A DNA stretch of 64,000 nt, taken from assembly GCA_002083525.1 (NCBI GenBank), contig LWDM01000070.1:1-64000 (forward strand). The letters are read 5' to 3'. How positions within the stretch are numbered: position 1 is the first letter of the stretch; the number at the start of each line of letters is the position of its first letter. The position numbers were made by a program, and so were the translations under genes. Positions 22,763 to 31,337 of this stretch are shown here, one piece after another. A model generated the notes under the pieces. It did no database searches, had not been told where the DNA came from, and worked only from the letters and a program-made list of their open reading frames with translations. Origin of the DNA: Proteobacteria bacterium SG_bin9. GTDB lineage: Bacteria; Pseudomonadota; Alphaproteobacteria; Rhizobiales; Xanthobacteraceae.

Positions 22763-23743
22763 TTATGTCTTCGGCGGCGTGCCTGCATTCGGCACGGTCG
22801 GACGCCGGCCTGCGGCGGCGGCCGCAGCGCTGTCGCCAAATGTCGCCTTGGCGATTTCGCCGATGCCGGCGAGCGAGCTGAGCACGGTGGTCGCCTCGAT
22901 CGGCAGCATCAGGATTTTCTGGTTCGGCGAGTCGGCAAGCTGGCCGAACGCCTTGATGTACTTGTCGGCGATGAAGTAGTTCAGCGCCGCAACGTCGCCC
23001 TTGGAAATCGCTTCGCTCACCATCTGCGTCGCCTTGGCTTCCGCCTCCGCCGAACGCTCGCGCGCCTCGGCGTCGCGGAATGCGGCTTCGCGGCGGCCTT
23101 CCGCCTGCAGAATCTGCGCCTGCTTCGCACCCTCGGCACGCAGGATTTCTGACTGACGCTGGCCTTCCGCCTGCAGAATGTCGGCACGCTTGACGCGCTC
23201 GGCTTTCATCTGACGGCCCATCGCCTCGACGAGGTCGGCCGGCGGCACGATGTCCTTGATCTCGATGCGGTTGACCTTGAGGCCCCACGGCGACACGGCC
23301 GCGTCGACGACGCGCAGCAGGCGTTCGTTGATCTCGTCACGATGCGAGAGCACCTGATCGAGATCCATCGAACCCATCACCGAGCGGATATTGGTCATCG
23401 TCAGCGTGACGATCGCCTGCTCGAGGTTGGCGACTTCGTAGCTGGCCTTTGCCGCGTCGAACACCTGGAAGAAGGCAACGCCGTCGACCGTAACGGTCGC
23501 GTTGTCCTTGGTGATCACTTCCTGCTCGGGAATGTTGATCACCTGCTCCATCATATTCATCTTGCGGCCGACGCGATCGAGGAACGGCACAATGATGTTG
23601 AGGCCGGGCGAGAGCGTGCGGGTATATTTGCCGAACCGCTCGATGGTCCAGTCGTAACCTTGCGACACCGTCTTCACGCCGGCAAACAGCGTAAAGATGA
23701 CGAGCAACACAAAACCAATTGCGAAAATGTCAAAACCCGACAT
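22763..23743 (-). CDS. SPFH/band-7 (stomatin-like, QmcA-type) membrane protein
   Basis: The 326-residue protein has one N-terminal membrane segment (MSGFDIFAIGFVLLVIFTLFAG). The SPFH core runs from RTLSPGLNIIVPFLDRVGRK to LKVNRIEIKDIVPPADL, and a long Ala/Glu/Arg helical coiled-coil follows (QAEGQRQSEILRAEGAKQAQ and onward). I chose ATG 23743, which has GGGGAAT about 5 nt upstream, over an in-frame start 18 nt earlier. Stomatin-like proteins oligomerise in membrane microdomains and commonly pair with NfeD, as here. Confidence 0.94.
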   Translation of the reverse strand: MSGFDIFAIGFVLLVIFTLFAGVKTVSQGYDWTIERFGKYTRTLSPGLNIIVPFLDRVGRKMNMMEQVINIPEQEVITKDNATVTVDGVAFFQVFDAAKASYEVANLEQAIVTLTMTNIRSVMGSMDLDQVLSHRDEINERLLRVVDAAVSPWGLKVNRIEIKDIVPPADLVEAMGRQMKAERVKRADILQAEGQRQSEILRAEGAKQAQILQAEGRREAAFRDAEARERSAEAEAKATQMVSEAISKGDVAALNYFIADKYIKAFGQLADSPNQKILMLPIEATTVLSSLAGIGEIAKATFGDSAAAAAAGRRPTVPNAGTPPKT

Positions 23744-23989
23744 CGGATTCCCCTGCGGCAAAAAAAGAAACGTGGTGCGGCGCCTATCGGCCGGTCAAGA
23801 CCGCCAGACAGTCGTCCTCATGTCTTTGTCGCCTCAACTCCTTGTTCGGTTCGAGAATAGGGTGACTGGATGACGGAACCAGAGGCGGAAACGCCGTAAG
23901 CATGGAATTTATATCTGCAAGACGGCTCTTGTATTCACCCGGCGTTCAACCAGCGGCCGAATGTTGCGACAGCGAGATGAAGCCCGCCC

Positions 23990-25027
23990 TTAAATCCAGC
24001 CTTGCAACTCGCGCAGCACGAGCTGGCGGATCACGTCCATGCCTTCGTCGCTGTCGTTAAGGCAGGGGATGTAGGTGAACTGCTCGCCGCCGTTGTGATG
24101 AAAGATCTCGGCATTCTCGCCGGCGATCTCTTCCAGCGTTTCGAGGCAGTCGGCGGAGAATCCCGGCGTGACGATCGCAAGCCGCTTCAAGCCTTTCTTC
24201 GCCAGCTCCTCGATCGTCTTGTCGGTGTAGGGCTGCAGCCACTTCTCATAGCCGAAGCGCGACTGGAACGTCAGCATCAGCCGCTTCTCGTCGAGGCCGA
24301 GCTTGGCGCGCAGCGCGTCGGTCGTGGCGATGCAATGCTTCTCATACGGATCGCCGCGGTCGACATAGGACTGCGGCATGCCGTGGAACGACGCCATGAT
24401 CAGCTCGGGCTCGAAGCTGCATGTCGCCAGATGCGCCTTGATCGAGGCCGCGAGCGCGTCGATGTACACCGGCTCGTCGTAATACGGCGGCGCGACGCGC
24501 AGCGTGGGCTGATTGCGCATCGTGGCGAGCGCGGCCGCGACCTTGTCGACGACGGTCGCCGACGTCGAGGCGGAGTACTGCGGATAGAGCGGCACCACGA
24601 GGATGCGGTCGCAACCCTGCGCGGTCAGCTTGTCGATGGCCGACTTCAGCGACGGATTGCCGTAGCGCATGCCCCATTCGACGACGATATGCTTGTGATC
24701 GGCGATCGACGATGCAAGTTTCTCGGCCTGGGCGCGCGTGATCGTCTTGAGCGGCGACTCGTTTTTCTCGGTGTTCCAGATCTTCTGATAGTCGACCGCC
24801 TTGCGGCCGGGCCGGATACGCAGAACGATGCCTTCGAGAATGACCTTCCAGATCAGTCCCTGATTTTCGATCACGCGCGGATCTGAGAGGAACTCGCGCA
24901 GATAGACGCGAATGCCCTTGGCGTCGGCCGTATCCGGCGTGCCGAGATTGACCAGCATCACGCCGACGCGGTTCGGCATCGGCTCGGCGGCACCGCGATT
25001 TTTATCGAAGGGAACGACAACAGCCAT
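23990..25027 (-). CDS. hemH: Ferrochelatase (HemH)
   Basis: Inserts Fe(2+) into protoporphyrin IX, the last step of protoheme synthesis. It has 345 residues, full length. The family start VGVMLVNLGTPDT and the mid-segment VVPLYPQYSAST are present. The metal-binding His215 lies in ASFHGMPQSYVDRGD, and the conserved Glu segment CLETLEEIAGEN is in the C-terminal half. The gene stands alone; 246 bp of featureless sequence separate it from the SPFH gene downstream. Confidence 0.97.
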   Translation of the reverse strand: MAVVVPFDKNRGAAEPMPNRVGVMLVNLGTPDTADAKGIRVYLREFLSDPRVIENQGLIWKVILEGIVLRIRPGRKAVDYQKIWNTEKNESPLKTITRAQAEKLASSIADHKHIVVEWGMRYGNPSLKSAIDKLTAQGCDRILVVPLYPQYSASTSATVVDKVAAALATMRNQPTLRVAPPYYDEPVYIDALAASIKAHLATCSFEPELIMASFHGMPQSYVDRGDPYEKHCIATTDALRAKLGLDEKRLMLTFQSRFGYEKWLQPYTDKTIEELAKKGLKRLAIVTPGFSADCLETLEEIAGENAEIFHHNGGEQFTYIPCLNDSDEGMDVIRQLVLRELQGWI

Positions 25028-25074
25028 GATTTGAAATCGCGCCTTGGGCGAACGATGTCAAGCTAACGCAGCGA

Positions 25075-26259
25075 TCAGAAACAGGTAACCCGCTCGGCCG
25101 ACAGATAACCCATCAGAAGCCCGGCGCCGAGCAGCAGCACAAGGCCGGCCGCGCCGAACTCGATGCCGCGCAGGATCAGCACGCCGCCGCCGTCGCGGCT
25201 TGCGGCGAGACGCCGCGCGAGGCCCTTGCCCGACACCGCAATCACCGCGATCGCCGCCACCGTGATCGCTGTTCCGAGGCCCATGATGAAGGTCGCGGCG
25301 ACGCCGGCCCAGAACAGGCCCTGCGCCAGCGCGAACACCAGAACGAGGATCGCACCCGAGCACGGCCTCAAGCCCACGGCAAAGATCGCGGCCAGCCCGC
25401 GCGACCAGCCGCCCGGCCCGGCCAACTGATCCGGCGTCGGGCCATGGTTGTGGCCGCAGTGCTCGTCATGGACGTGACCGGGAGCACCATGCTCCGGATT
25501 ATGACCATGGGCATGATGAGCATGGTCGTGATCACCATGATGATGGTGATGGCCATGATCGTGATGATGGTCGTGGTGATGACCATGATGCGCATGATCA
25601 TGATGAGCGTGCGCGTGATCGTGGCCGTGCCCCGCGTGCTGATGCGCGTGCGGCAACGCCGGAGCCAGCGCCGGTGCAGCGACGACACCACGGTCACGCT
25701 GAAGCGCGCCGATGAAGCCGCGGCCCTTGGTCCAGACCAGCCGCGCGCCGAAGGCGGCGATCAGCACGTAGCTCGCGATCTCGATCACGCGCTCGGTGCT
25801 GCACATGGACTTGGCCGTCGCGTTCAGCAGAAACGCGCCGATGCCGACAATCAAAACCGCCACCAGCGCCTGCAGGAACGCCGACGCGAACGACAGCACG
25901 ATGCCGCGCCGCGCGGTCTCTTCATTGGCGACGAGATACGACGAGATCACTGCCTTACCGTGGCCGGGCCCGGCGGCATGGAAGATGCCGTAGAGAAACG
26001 AGATACCGAGCAAGGTGGTCACCGCGCTGCCGTCGGTCTTCGCCGCGCGGATCGCGCCCGACATCTGCCGGTAGAAATCCGACTGCATCGCCAGGATCCA
26101 GCCGAAGATGCCGCTGTGCTGCTGCGCACCGGCGGGTGGACGCGGCGCGCCGAACGGCGTCTGCGCCAGCACCATGTGAAGCGTCGCATCCGCGAGCGCG
26201 ATCGTCACGACTGCTGCGGCGGCAACCCAAAAGCGGGACGGAATGCGGGAAAGCGTCAC
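25075..26259 (-). CDS. NicO-family nickel/cobalt transporter with long His-rich loop
   Basis: The 394-residue membrane protein has an N-terminal membrane anchor and several helices carrying GISFLYGIFHAAGPGHGKAVISSY, the NicO/RcnA signature. A cytoplasmic or periplasmic loop of about 70 residues is mostly His, Asp, Gly and Ala. Then comes LAAIFAVGLRPCSGAILVLVFAL, the second signature. NicO proteins export or move Ni(2+)/Co(2+). It overlaps the DUF1007 gene by ATGA, a standard pairing in which DUF1007 is a periplasmic partner. Direction of transport is inferred from RcnA, not shown. Confidence 0.92.
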   Translation of the reverse strand: MTLSRIPSRFWVAAAAVVTIALADATLHMVLAQTPFGAPRPPAGAQQHSGIFGWILAMQSDFYRQMSGAIRAAKTDGSAVTTLLGISFLYGIFHAAGPGHGKAVISSYLVANEETARRGIVLSFASAFLQALVAVLIVGIGAFLLNATAKSMCSTERVIEIASYVLIAAFGARLVWTKGRGFIGALQRDRGVVAAPALAPALPHAHQHAGHGHDHAHAHHDHAHHGHHHDHHHDHGHHHHHGDHDHAHHAHGHNPEHGAPGHVHDEHCGHNHGPTPDQLAGPGGWSRGLAAIFAVGLRPCSGAILVLVFALAQGLFWAGVAATFIMGLGTAITVAAIAVIAVSGKGLARRLAASRDGGGVLILRGIEFGAAGLVLLLGAGLLMGYLSAERVTCF

Positions 26260-26885
26260 TGACAGGCCACCGTCAGCCGGTTCGCAAAGTTCGCACCGTA
26301 ATTGGCATTCGAGCCGTTGAGAAAATTCTGTTCGCTCATGGTCTGGGCTGGAGCTTCGGCGGACTTCTGTGCTGCGAGTTTGCAGTTGGCAGGTGCGCCG
26401 ACGAGCTTCAGAGGCTCCTTGTCGAGCACGAAATTCACGAAATACGACGGGTCGTAAATTTCCAGTACCAATTCCGGAGTCTTGGCCGGGACACTGAGCG
26501 GCAGGGTGAAGTTCAACACCAGCTTGCTGTCCTTGTACTCAAGGAAATAGTCAGCCGGCTCGCCGAGCTTCTCTTTCTTCGGACCGACCTTGGCGTAGGT
26601 GAAGTAGGCGAACTCCTTCAGCGAATCGACGTTGACCTGCGCCAGCGGCGCCAGATCCTCGCGCGTGTAGACGCCCTTGGTCTTGGTCTCGATCCCCTGC
26701 AGCGCGTAGGTCGAGAACATGTCGTCGAATGTCCACGCATGGCGGATACCGGTGACCGACCCGTCGGACGCGTAGATCAGTTCGCTCGTCGACGTCACCC
26801 AGACGTGCGGATGCGCCTGCGCGACCGGCGCACCGATCAGGATCAGCACACCCAGAAGGCCGGCGAGGCGGAGGTAACGCAGCAT
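26256..26885 (-). CDS. DUF1007 secreted protein, partner of NicO transporter
   Basis: The 209-residue protein begins at ATG 26885 (MLRYLRLAGLLGVLILIGAPVAQA, a clear signal peptide). GAGG lies 8 nt upstream; a GTG at 26894 is also in frame. The mature part starts with HPHVWVTSTSEL, the DUF1007 hallmark whose His residues may bind metal. A lone Cys lies near the C-terminus. Its stop overlaps the NicO start, so the two are translationally coupled, and its ribosome site overlaps the stop region of the preceding M3 peptidase. Confidence 0.92.
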   Translation of the reverse strand: MLRYLRLAGLLGVLILIGAPVAQAHPHVWVTSTSELIYASDGSVTGIRHAWTFDDMFSTYALQGIETKTKGVYTREDLAPLAQVNVDSLKEFAYFTYAKVGPKKEKLGEPADYFLEYKDSKLVLNFTLPLSVPAKTPELVLEIYDPSYFVNFVLDKEPLKLVGAPANCKLAAQKSAEAPAQTMSEQNFLNGSNANYGANFANRLTVACQ

Positions 26886-26895
26886 CGATTTCACC

Positions 26896-28947
26896 TCAGG
26901 CAGCGGCGGGTTCGGTCAGCAGCCCGCGGCGGCGAAGCAGCGCGTCAGGCTCGGGCTTGCGCCCGCGGAAGGCAATATACGCTTCTTCAGGATCGCGTGA
27001 TCCTCCCGACGAGTAAATATCGTCGTGCAGGCGCTTGGCGACCGCGGGCGCATAGATATCGCCCGCCTCCTCGAACGCGCCGAACGCATCCGCGTCCATC
27101 ACTTCCGACCACATATAGCTGTAGTAGCCGGCGGCGTAGTGGCTGCCGGAGAAGACGTGGGCAAACTGGGTCGGCCGGTGCCGCAGCGAGATCTCCGCCG
27201 GCATGCCAATCTTCTCCAGTTCCTTGCGCTCGAATGCACGCACGTCCTGCCCCGCCGCCGACGGCTGGGTGTGGAACTCGAGATCGACCAGCGCCGAGGA
27301 CACGAACTCGACGGTCGCGAAGCCCTGATTGAACTTGCGCGCGGCGATGAAGCGCTTGAGCAGATCGTCCGGCAGCGGCTCGCCGGTCTGGTAATGCCGC
27401 GCGAACTTTTGCAGCACCTCCGGCCGCTCCTGCCAGTGCTCGTAGAGCTGCGACGGCAGTTCGACGAAGTCCGTGAACACCGACGTGCCGGACAGCGACG
27501 GATAGACCACGTTCGACAGCATGCCGTGCAGGCCGTGGCCGAACTCGTGGAACAGCGTGCGGGCATCGTCCGGCGACAGCAGCGAGGGATGGCCGTCGGC
27601 GCCCTTGGAGAAGTTCATGACGTTGAGGATCAGCGGCGCGATGTCGCCGTCGAGCTTCTGCTGATCGCGCAGCGAGGTCATCCAGGCGCCGGAGCGCTTC
27701 GAGGCGCGGGCGAAGTAGTCGCCGTAGAACAGCGCCTTGTGCTTGCCCTGCGCATCCTTCACCTCCCAGACGCGGACGTCCGGATGCCAGACCGGAATGT
27801 CGGTGCGCTCGGTGAAGGTCAGCCCGAACAGGCGCGAGGCCACATCGAAGGCGGCTGCGATCATGCCCTCCAAGGTCAGATACGGCTTGATCGCCTCGTT
27901 GTCGAAGTTAGCGCGGCGCTGGCGCAGCTTCTCGGCGTAGTGGCGCCAGTCCCATGGCGCGAGCTCGAAGTTGCCGCCCTCTTCCGTCACCAGCGCTTGC
28001 AGCGCGTCGCGGTCGGCCATGGCGCGGGCCCGCGCCGGCTTCCAGACCCGCTCCAAGAGGCCGCGCACCGCGTCGGGCGTCTTGGCCATGGAATCTTCGA
28101 GCTTGTAGGCGGCGTAGGTCGGGAAGCCGAGGATGTTGGCGGTCTCCTCGCGCAGCTTCAGCACCTCGCCGATGGTCGCCGTATTGTCGTTCTCGTTGCC
28201 ATTGTCGCCGCGGGCGACGAAGGCCTTGTAGACCTTCTCGCGCAGGTCGCGCCGGGTCGAGCTTTGCAGGAACGGCTCGACATAGGAGCGCGACAGCGTG
28301 ATCAGCGCCTTGCCCTCCTTGCCGCGCTCTGTGGCTGCCGCCTTGGCGCCCGCCACGAACGCATCGGAGAGGCCGCCGCGATCGTCCTCGCCGAGCTCCA
28401 TGCTCCAGGCCTGCTCGTCGCCGAGCAGGTGGTGGCTGAACTCGGTGCCGAGCTGGGCCAGCCGCTCGTTGATGGCGGCGAGCCGCGCCTTCTTCTCGTC
28501 GGTGAGGCCGGCGCCCGAGCGCTGGAAGCGGGTGTAGGTCCGCTCCAAGAGGCGCAGCTGCTCCGGCGTCAGCTTCAGCGCGGCGCGGTCCTCGTAGAGC
28601 TTGGCGACGCGGCCGAACAGCACCGCATTCATCATGATCGGATTCCAGTGCCGCGCCTGCCGCAGCGACACCTCGCTCTCGATCGCCAAGAGCTCCGGAT
28701 TGGAGTGCGCCGAGACCAGCGCGTAGAACACGGACGCGACCTTGTTCAGCAGCTTGCCGGAGCGCTCCAGCGCTGTGACCGTGTTGTCGAAGTCCGGCGC
28801 TGACGGATCGTGGGTGATCGCGTTAACCTCTGCCGTGTGGTCGGCGAACGCCTGCTCGAAGGCGGGAAGGAAGTGCTCTGGCTTGATCTCGGCGAAGGGC
28901 GGCGTCTCGAGCGGGGTCTGCCAGGCGATCAGGAGAGGATTGGTCAT
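26896..28947 (-). CDS. M3-family zinc metallopeptidase (oligopeptidase A / Dcp type)
   Basis: The 683-residue cytoplasmic peptidase has the zinc motif LFHEFGHGLHG with His467, Glu468 and His471. The third ligand is in the downstream Glu helix, and the substrate-binding YYSYMWSEVMDADAF segment lies near the C-terminus. Length and motifs fit oligopeptidase A or peptidyl-dipeptidase Dcp; the sequence alone does not separate these. It likely degrades short peptides, including cleaved signal peptides. It heads a minus-strand run with DUF1007 and NicO, though a functional link is not evident. Confidence 0.94.
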   Translation of the reverse strand: MTNPLLIAWQTPLETPPFAEIKPEHFLPAFEQAFADHTAEVNAITHDPSAPDFDNTVTALERSGKLLNKVASVFYALVSAHSNPELLAIESEVSLRQARHWNPIMMNAVLFGRVAKLYEDRAALKLTPEQLRLLERTYTRFQRSGAGLTDEKKARLAAINERLAQLGTEFSHHLLGDEQAWSMELGEDDRGGLSDAFVAGAKAAATERGKEGKALITLSRSYVEPFLQSSTRRDLREKVYKAFVARGDNGNENDNTATIGEVLKLREETANILGFPTYAAYKLEDSMAKTPDAVRGLLERVWKPARARAMADRDALQALVTEEGGNFELAPWDWRHYAEKLRQRRANFDNEAIKPYLTLEGMIAAAFDVASRLFGLTFTERTDIPVWHPDVRVWEVKDAQGKHKALFYGDYFARASKRSGAWMTSLRDQQKLDGDIAPLILNVMNFSKGADGHPSLLSPDDARTLFHEFGHGLHGMLSNVVYPSLSGTSVFTDFVELPSQLYEHWQERPEVLQKFARHYQTGEPLPDDLLKRFIAARKFNQGFATVEFVSSALVDLEFHTQPSAAGQDVRAFERKELEKIGMPAEISLRHRPTQFAHVFSGSHYAAGYYSYMWSEVMDADAFGAFEEAGDIYAPAVAKRLHDDIYSSGGSRDPEEAYIAFRGRKPEPDALLRRRGLLTEPAAA

Positions 28948-29094
28948 CAGGTGTCCTGTGGGGCGCGATTTGGCTCCTCATATAGCACCTAATGCGGCTT
29001 TTTCAGCGCTGTGCGAGCGGTCCCCTGAGGCGCTTTAACGCTTGATTGGCGGGGGTTTTTGAACGAGATTGCCGCCGCAACCGGAAACCGAACC

Positions 29095-29349
29095 ATGTCG
29101 ACACCGTCTAGCTCCTCCTCGCCCCGCCAGATCGCCTGGCCGAGCGTCATCACCGTCATCTCGGCGGCGATCCTGATCGGTGCTGAGGTGTTCGGCGCGG
29201 CCTTCGCGGGCGGCTGGGCGCTGGCGATCCTGTTCGGGCTCGAGGAGCGCGGCGCTCACATTATCCAGGGCATCCTGTTCGTCATCGGTGTCATCGTCAT
29301 GGTCGGCTTCATCCGCGGCGCGCAGCGCGTCGAGCCGTTTACGCGCTGA
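29095..29349 (+). CDS. Small two-helix membrane protein
   Basis: An 84-residue protein from ATG 29095 (MSTPSSSSSPRQIAWPSV). The frame opens earlier at TTG 29059, but that start has no support. Two hydrophobic helices (about residues 18-44 and 55-75) are joined by a polar turn (FGLEERGAH). I recognise no family. It is divergent from the M3 peptidase with a 147-bp gap. Confidence 0.65.
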   Translation: MSTPSSSSSPRQIAWPSVITVISAAILIGAEVFGAAFAGGWALAILFGLEERGAHIIQGILFVIGVIVMVGFIRGAQRVEPFTR

Positions 29350-30048
29350 CGCGGAACACGCACGCTGGAAACCAGCGTGGCTCAGGTGTTTCTCTCACCT
29401 CACGCGCGCCGCACTTCCGCAACAATTCGTTAAAGAACATAAACACACGTTCATGTTTGCCGCCGAAGTGTGGGCTCAGCGCAACGCTCGGCGGCGATGG
29501 TGTGAGAAAATTTACGAGAGTCCAAAAAATTTCTTGCACCACGGGAGCAAAGGGCATATTTCCTCGCTTGCCCAATTTCGCACGTGCCTGTGGTCGTGTG
29601 TCAGTCGGTAGGTATCCGGACAAGAGGCCGGACAGCCGCCAAGGGATGAAGAAGCCGAGGGTCGCTCGAGAGCTGGTTCACCAGCGCAAATTCGAGAGGC
29701 CAGCATCTCTCTCCAGAGATGCCGTTGAAGGTGACTTTACTCCTTGCAACCGTGACTGGCAGCCGGAGGCGAACCGGCGCACCCCGCTCTCAACGGGGGA
29801 CGCGACTTAAAGCAACGACGGAGCGGGCTTTTTTGGTCTCTGCCAGCTTTCCACCAGCTGGCGCGAATACCGAAGAGGCTTGTCCATCATTGCCAGGCGT
29901 GCGGCGGGACTTATCCCACCAATCCACGGCAGCACAGTTGGTCTGAGGTTTAGGCATTTTCGCGCCTCCAAAGCGCGGGTTGCCAAGACCGGATGATCAG
30001 CATCATCGGACGGTTCGCCGTCCCCGAAGCTGTATGGGGGATACTCCC
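29350..30048 (+). ncRNA. Structured leader upstream of ornithine decarboxylase (speF-type candidate)
   Basis: The 699 bases before odc hold no ordinary gene but many hairpins: GCTGG-TTCA-CCAGC at 29672-29685, an 8-bp stem with CTCC loop at 29703-29722, GTTGAAGG/CCTTGCAAC at 29724-29750, and CCCCG/CGGGG at 29782-29798. CCCGCTC (29783-29789) can instead pair with GAGCGGG (29821-29827), which is followed by C and six T, giving a possible terminator exclusive of the CCCCG/CGGGG stem. Further hairpins lie at 29842-29862, 29992-30007 and 30008-30023 (TTCG loop). A speF RNA motif is known upstream of alphaproteobacterial ornithine decarboxylases; I cannot align it here. TTGCAC at 29534 with ATATTT at 29556 is a weak promoter candidate. 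Confidence 0.6.
29646..29810 (+). CDS. Candidate 54-residue upstream ORF in the odc leader
   Basis: An in-leader frame from ATG 29646 to TAA 29808-29810 encodes a basic peptide starting MKKPRVARELVHQRKFERP. It contains rare Arg codons (AGG, CGA, AGA). Its 3' end overlaps the 5' half of the proposed terminator stem, and its stop lies 10 bp before the 3' half, the geometry expected if a ribosome on the uORF decides which hairpin forms. AAGGG sits too close to the ATG to be a normal ribosome site, which weakens the call. Confidence 0.35.
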   Translation: MKKPRVARELVHQRKFERPASLSRDAVEGDFTPCNRDWQPEANRRTPLSTGDAT

Positions 30049-30050
30049 AT
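30034..30050 (+). promoter_or_regulatory. Hairpin occluding the odc ribosome site and start codon
   Basis: ATGGG and CCCAT pair across GGATACT, placing the GGGGG ribosome-binding run and the A and T of the start ATG (30049) in one small stem. It could make translation of ornithine decarboxylase depend on upstream leader structure. The stem is only 5 bp, so it is a suggestion. Confidence 0.4.
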
Positions 30051-31191
30051 GACTGACCGCATCCGCGAATTCCTGCGCGCGCGCCGTAACGAAGGCCGTG
30101 ACACCGAGCCCTGCTTGGTCGTCGACCTCGAAGTCGTGCGCGACAACTTCCAGACCTTTGCCAAGGCGCTGCCCGACAGCCGCGTGTTCTATGCGGTCAA
30201 GGCGAATCCGGCGCCGGAAGTGCTGACGCTGCTCGCGTCCATGGGCTCGTGCTTCGACACCGCGACCGTCGCGGAAGTCGAGATGGCGCTGGCCGCTGGT
30301 GCGACGCCGGACCGCATTTCCTATGGCAACACCATCAAGAAGGAACGCGATATCGCGCGCGCCTACGCGCTCGGCATCCGTCTCTTTGCCGTGGACTGCG
30401 TCCCCGAAGTCGAGAAGATCGCTCGTGCCGCTCCCGGCGCGAAGGTGTTCTGCCGCATCCTGTACGACTGCGCCGGCGCCGAGTGGCCGCTGTCGCGGAA
30501 GTTCGGCTGCGACCCGGAAATGGCCGTCGATGTGCTCGACCACGCCAAGCGTGTTGGCTTGGAGCCGGTCGGCATCTCGTTCCATGTCGGCTCGCAGCAG
30601 CGCAAGGTGAAGGCGTGGGATCGTGCGCTGGCGATGGCCGCGACCGTGTTCCGTGACTGCGCCGAGCGCGGGATCAACCTGTCCATGGTCAACATGGGCG
30701 GCGGCTTCCCGACGAAGTATCTCAAGGACGTTCCTCCGGTTCTCCAGTACGGCCGGTCGATCTTCCGTGCGCTTCGCAAGCACTTCGGCAACCAGATCCC
30801 GGAAACGATCATCGAGCCGGGCCGCGGCATGGTCGGCAATGCAGGCATCATCGAAACCGAAGTCGTTCTGATCTCGAAGAAGAGCGACGACGATGACAAC
30901 CGCTGGGTCTACCTGGACATCGGCAAGTTCGGCGGTCTCGCCGAGACGATGGACGAGTCGATCCGCTACGCGATCCGTACGCCGCACGACGGCGCCGAAA
31001 TGGCTCCGTGCATTCTCGCCGGCCCGACCTGCGATTCGGCCGACGTGCTGTACGAAAAGGTCCCGTATCCGCTGCCCGTGACCCTCGAGATCGGCGACAA
31101 GCTGCTGATCGAAGGCACCGGCGCCTATACGTCGACCTACTCGTCGGTGGCTTTCAACGGCATCCCGCCGCTGAAGACGTATCACATCTGA
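30049..31191 (+). CDS. Ornithine decarboxylase, fold-III (alanine racemase-like)
   Basis: PLP enzyme converting ornithine to putrescine. It has 380 residues, short as in bacterial and plant-type ODC. The Schiff-base Lys51 lies in VFYAVKANPAPEVL, the His in ISFHVGSQQ stacks on PLP, GGGFPTKY binds phosphate, and EPGRGMVGNAG follows. Cys328 in GPTCDSADVLYE is the catalytic Cys on the dimer partner; the Asp after it favours ODC over lysine or arginine substrates. ATG 30049 is the family start. It leads a locus ending in homospermidine synthase and has a long structured leader. Confidence 0.95.
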   Translation: MTDRIREFLRARRNEGRDTEPCLVVDLEVVRDNFQTFAKALPDSRVFYAVKANPAPEVLTLLASMGSCFDTATVAEVEMALAAGATPDRISYGNTIKKERDIARAYALGIRLFAVDCVPEVEKIARAAPGAKVFCRILYDCAGAEWPLSRKFGCDPEMAVDVLDHAKRVGLEPVGISFHVGSQQRKVKAWDRALAMAATVFRDCAERGINLSMVNMGGGFPTKYLKDVPPVLQYGRSIFRALRKHFGNQIPETIIEPGRGMVGNAGIIETEVVLISKKSDDDDNRWVYLDIGKFGGLAETMDESIRYAIRTPHDGAEMAPCILAGPTCDSADVLYEKVPYPLPVTLEIGDKLLIEGTGAYTSTYSSVAFNGIPPLKTYHI

Positions 31192-31247
31192 TCGCCACCG
31201 CGATCGGGCCACATCTGACCTGAGCGCTTTGACGCTCTGAACTCGCG

Positions 31248-31285
31248 GGGAGCCGGCTGGCCGGCTCCCATCCCGTCAATTTTCG
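31248..31285 (+). terminator. Possible terminator after odc
   Basis: A 9-bp perfect stem (GGGAGCCGG, 31248-31256, with CCGGCTCCC, 31261-31269) and CTGG loop is followed after eleven bases by AATTTT. The T-run is short and displaced, so termination may be partial, leaving the GNAT gene connected. Confidence 0.45.
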
Positions 31286-31337
31286 GACTGACAACATGCC
31301 AGGCGCTGCGCGCCGACGGCGTGGGGACTGACGTGCC

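Noticed and set aside
25440..25660. Repeated CATGAT-like units resembling a tandem repeat or CRISPR
   Set aside because: This is the His codon-rich loop of the NicO gene (CAT/CAC and GAT codons). Units vary and there are no spacers. The same applies to 38040-38130 in the COG0523 gene and to 41580-41660.
27025..28803. 592-codon plus-strand frame antisense to the M3 peptidase
   Set aside because: Same kind of shadow frame, rich in Arg, Leu and Val, without recognisable domains; the peptidase on the other strand has an intact zinc motif.
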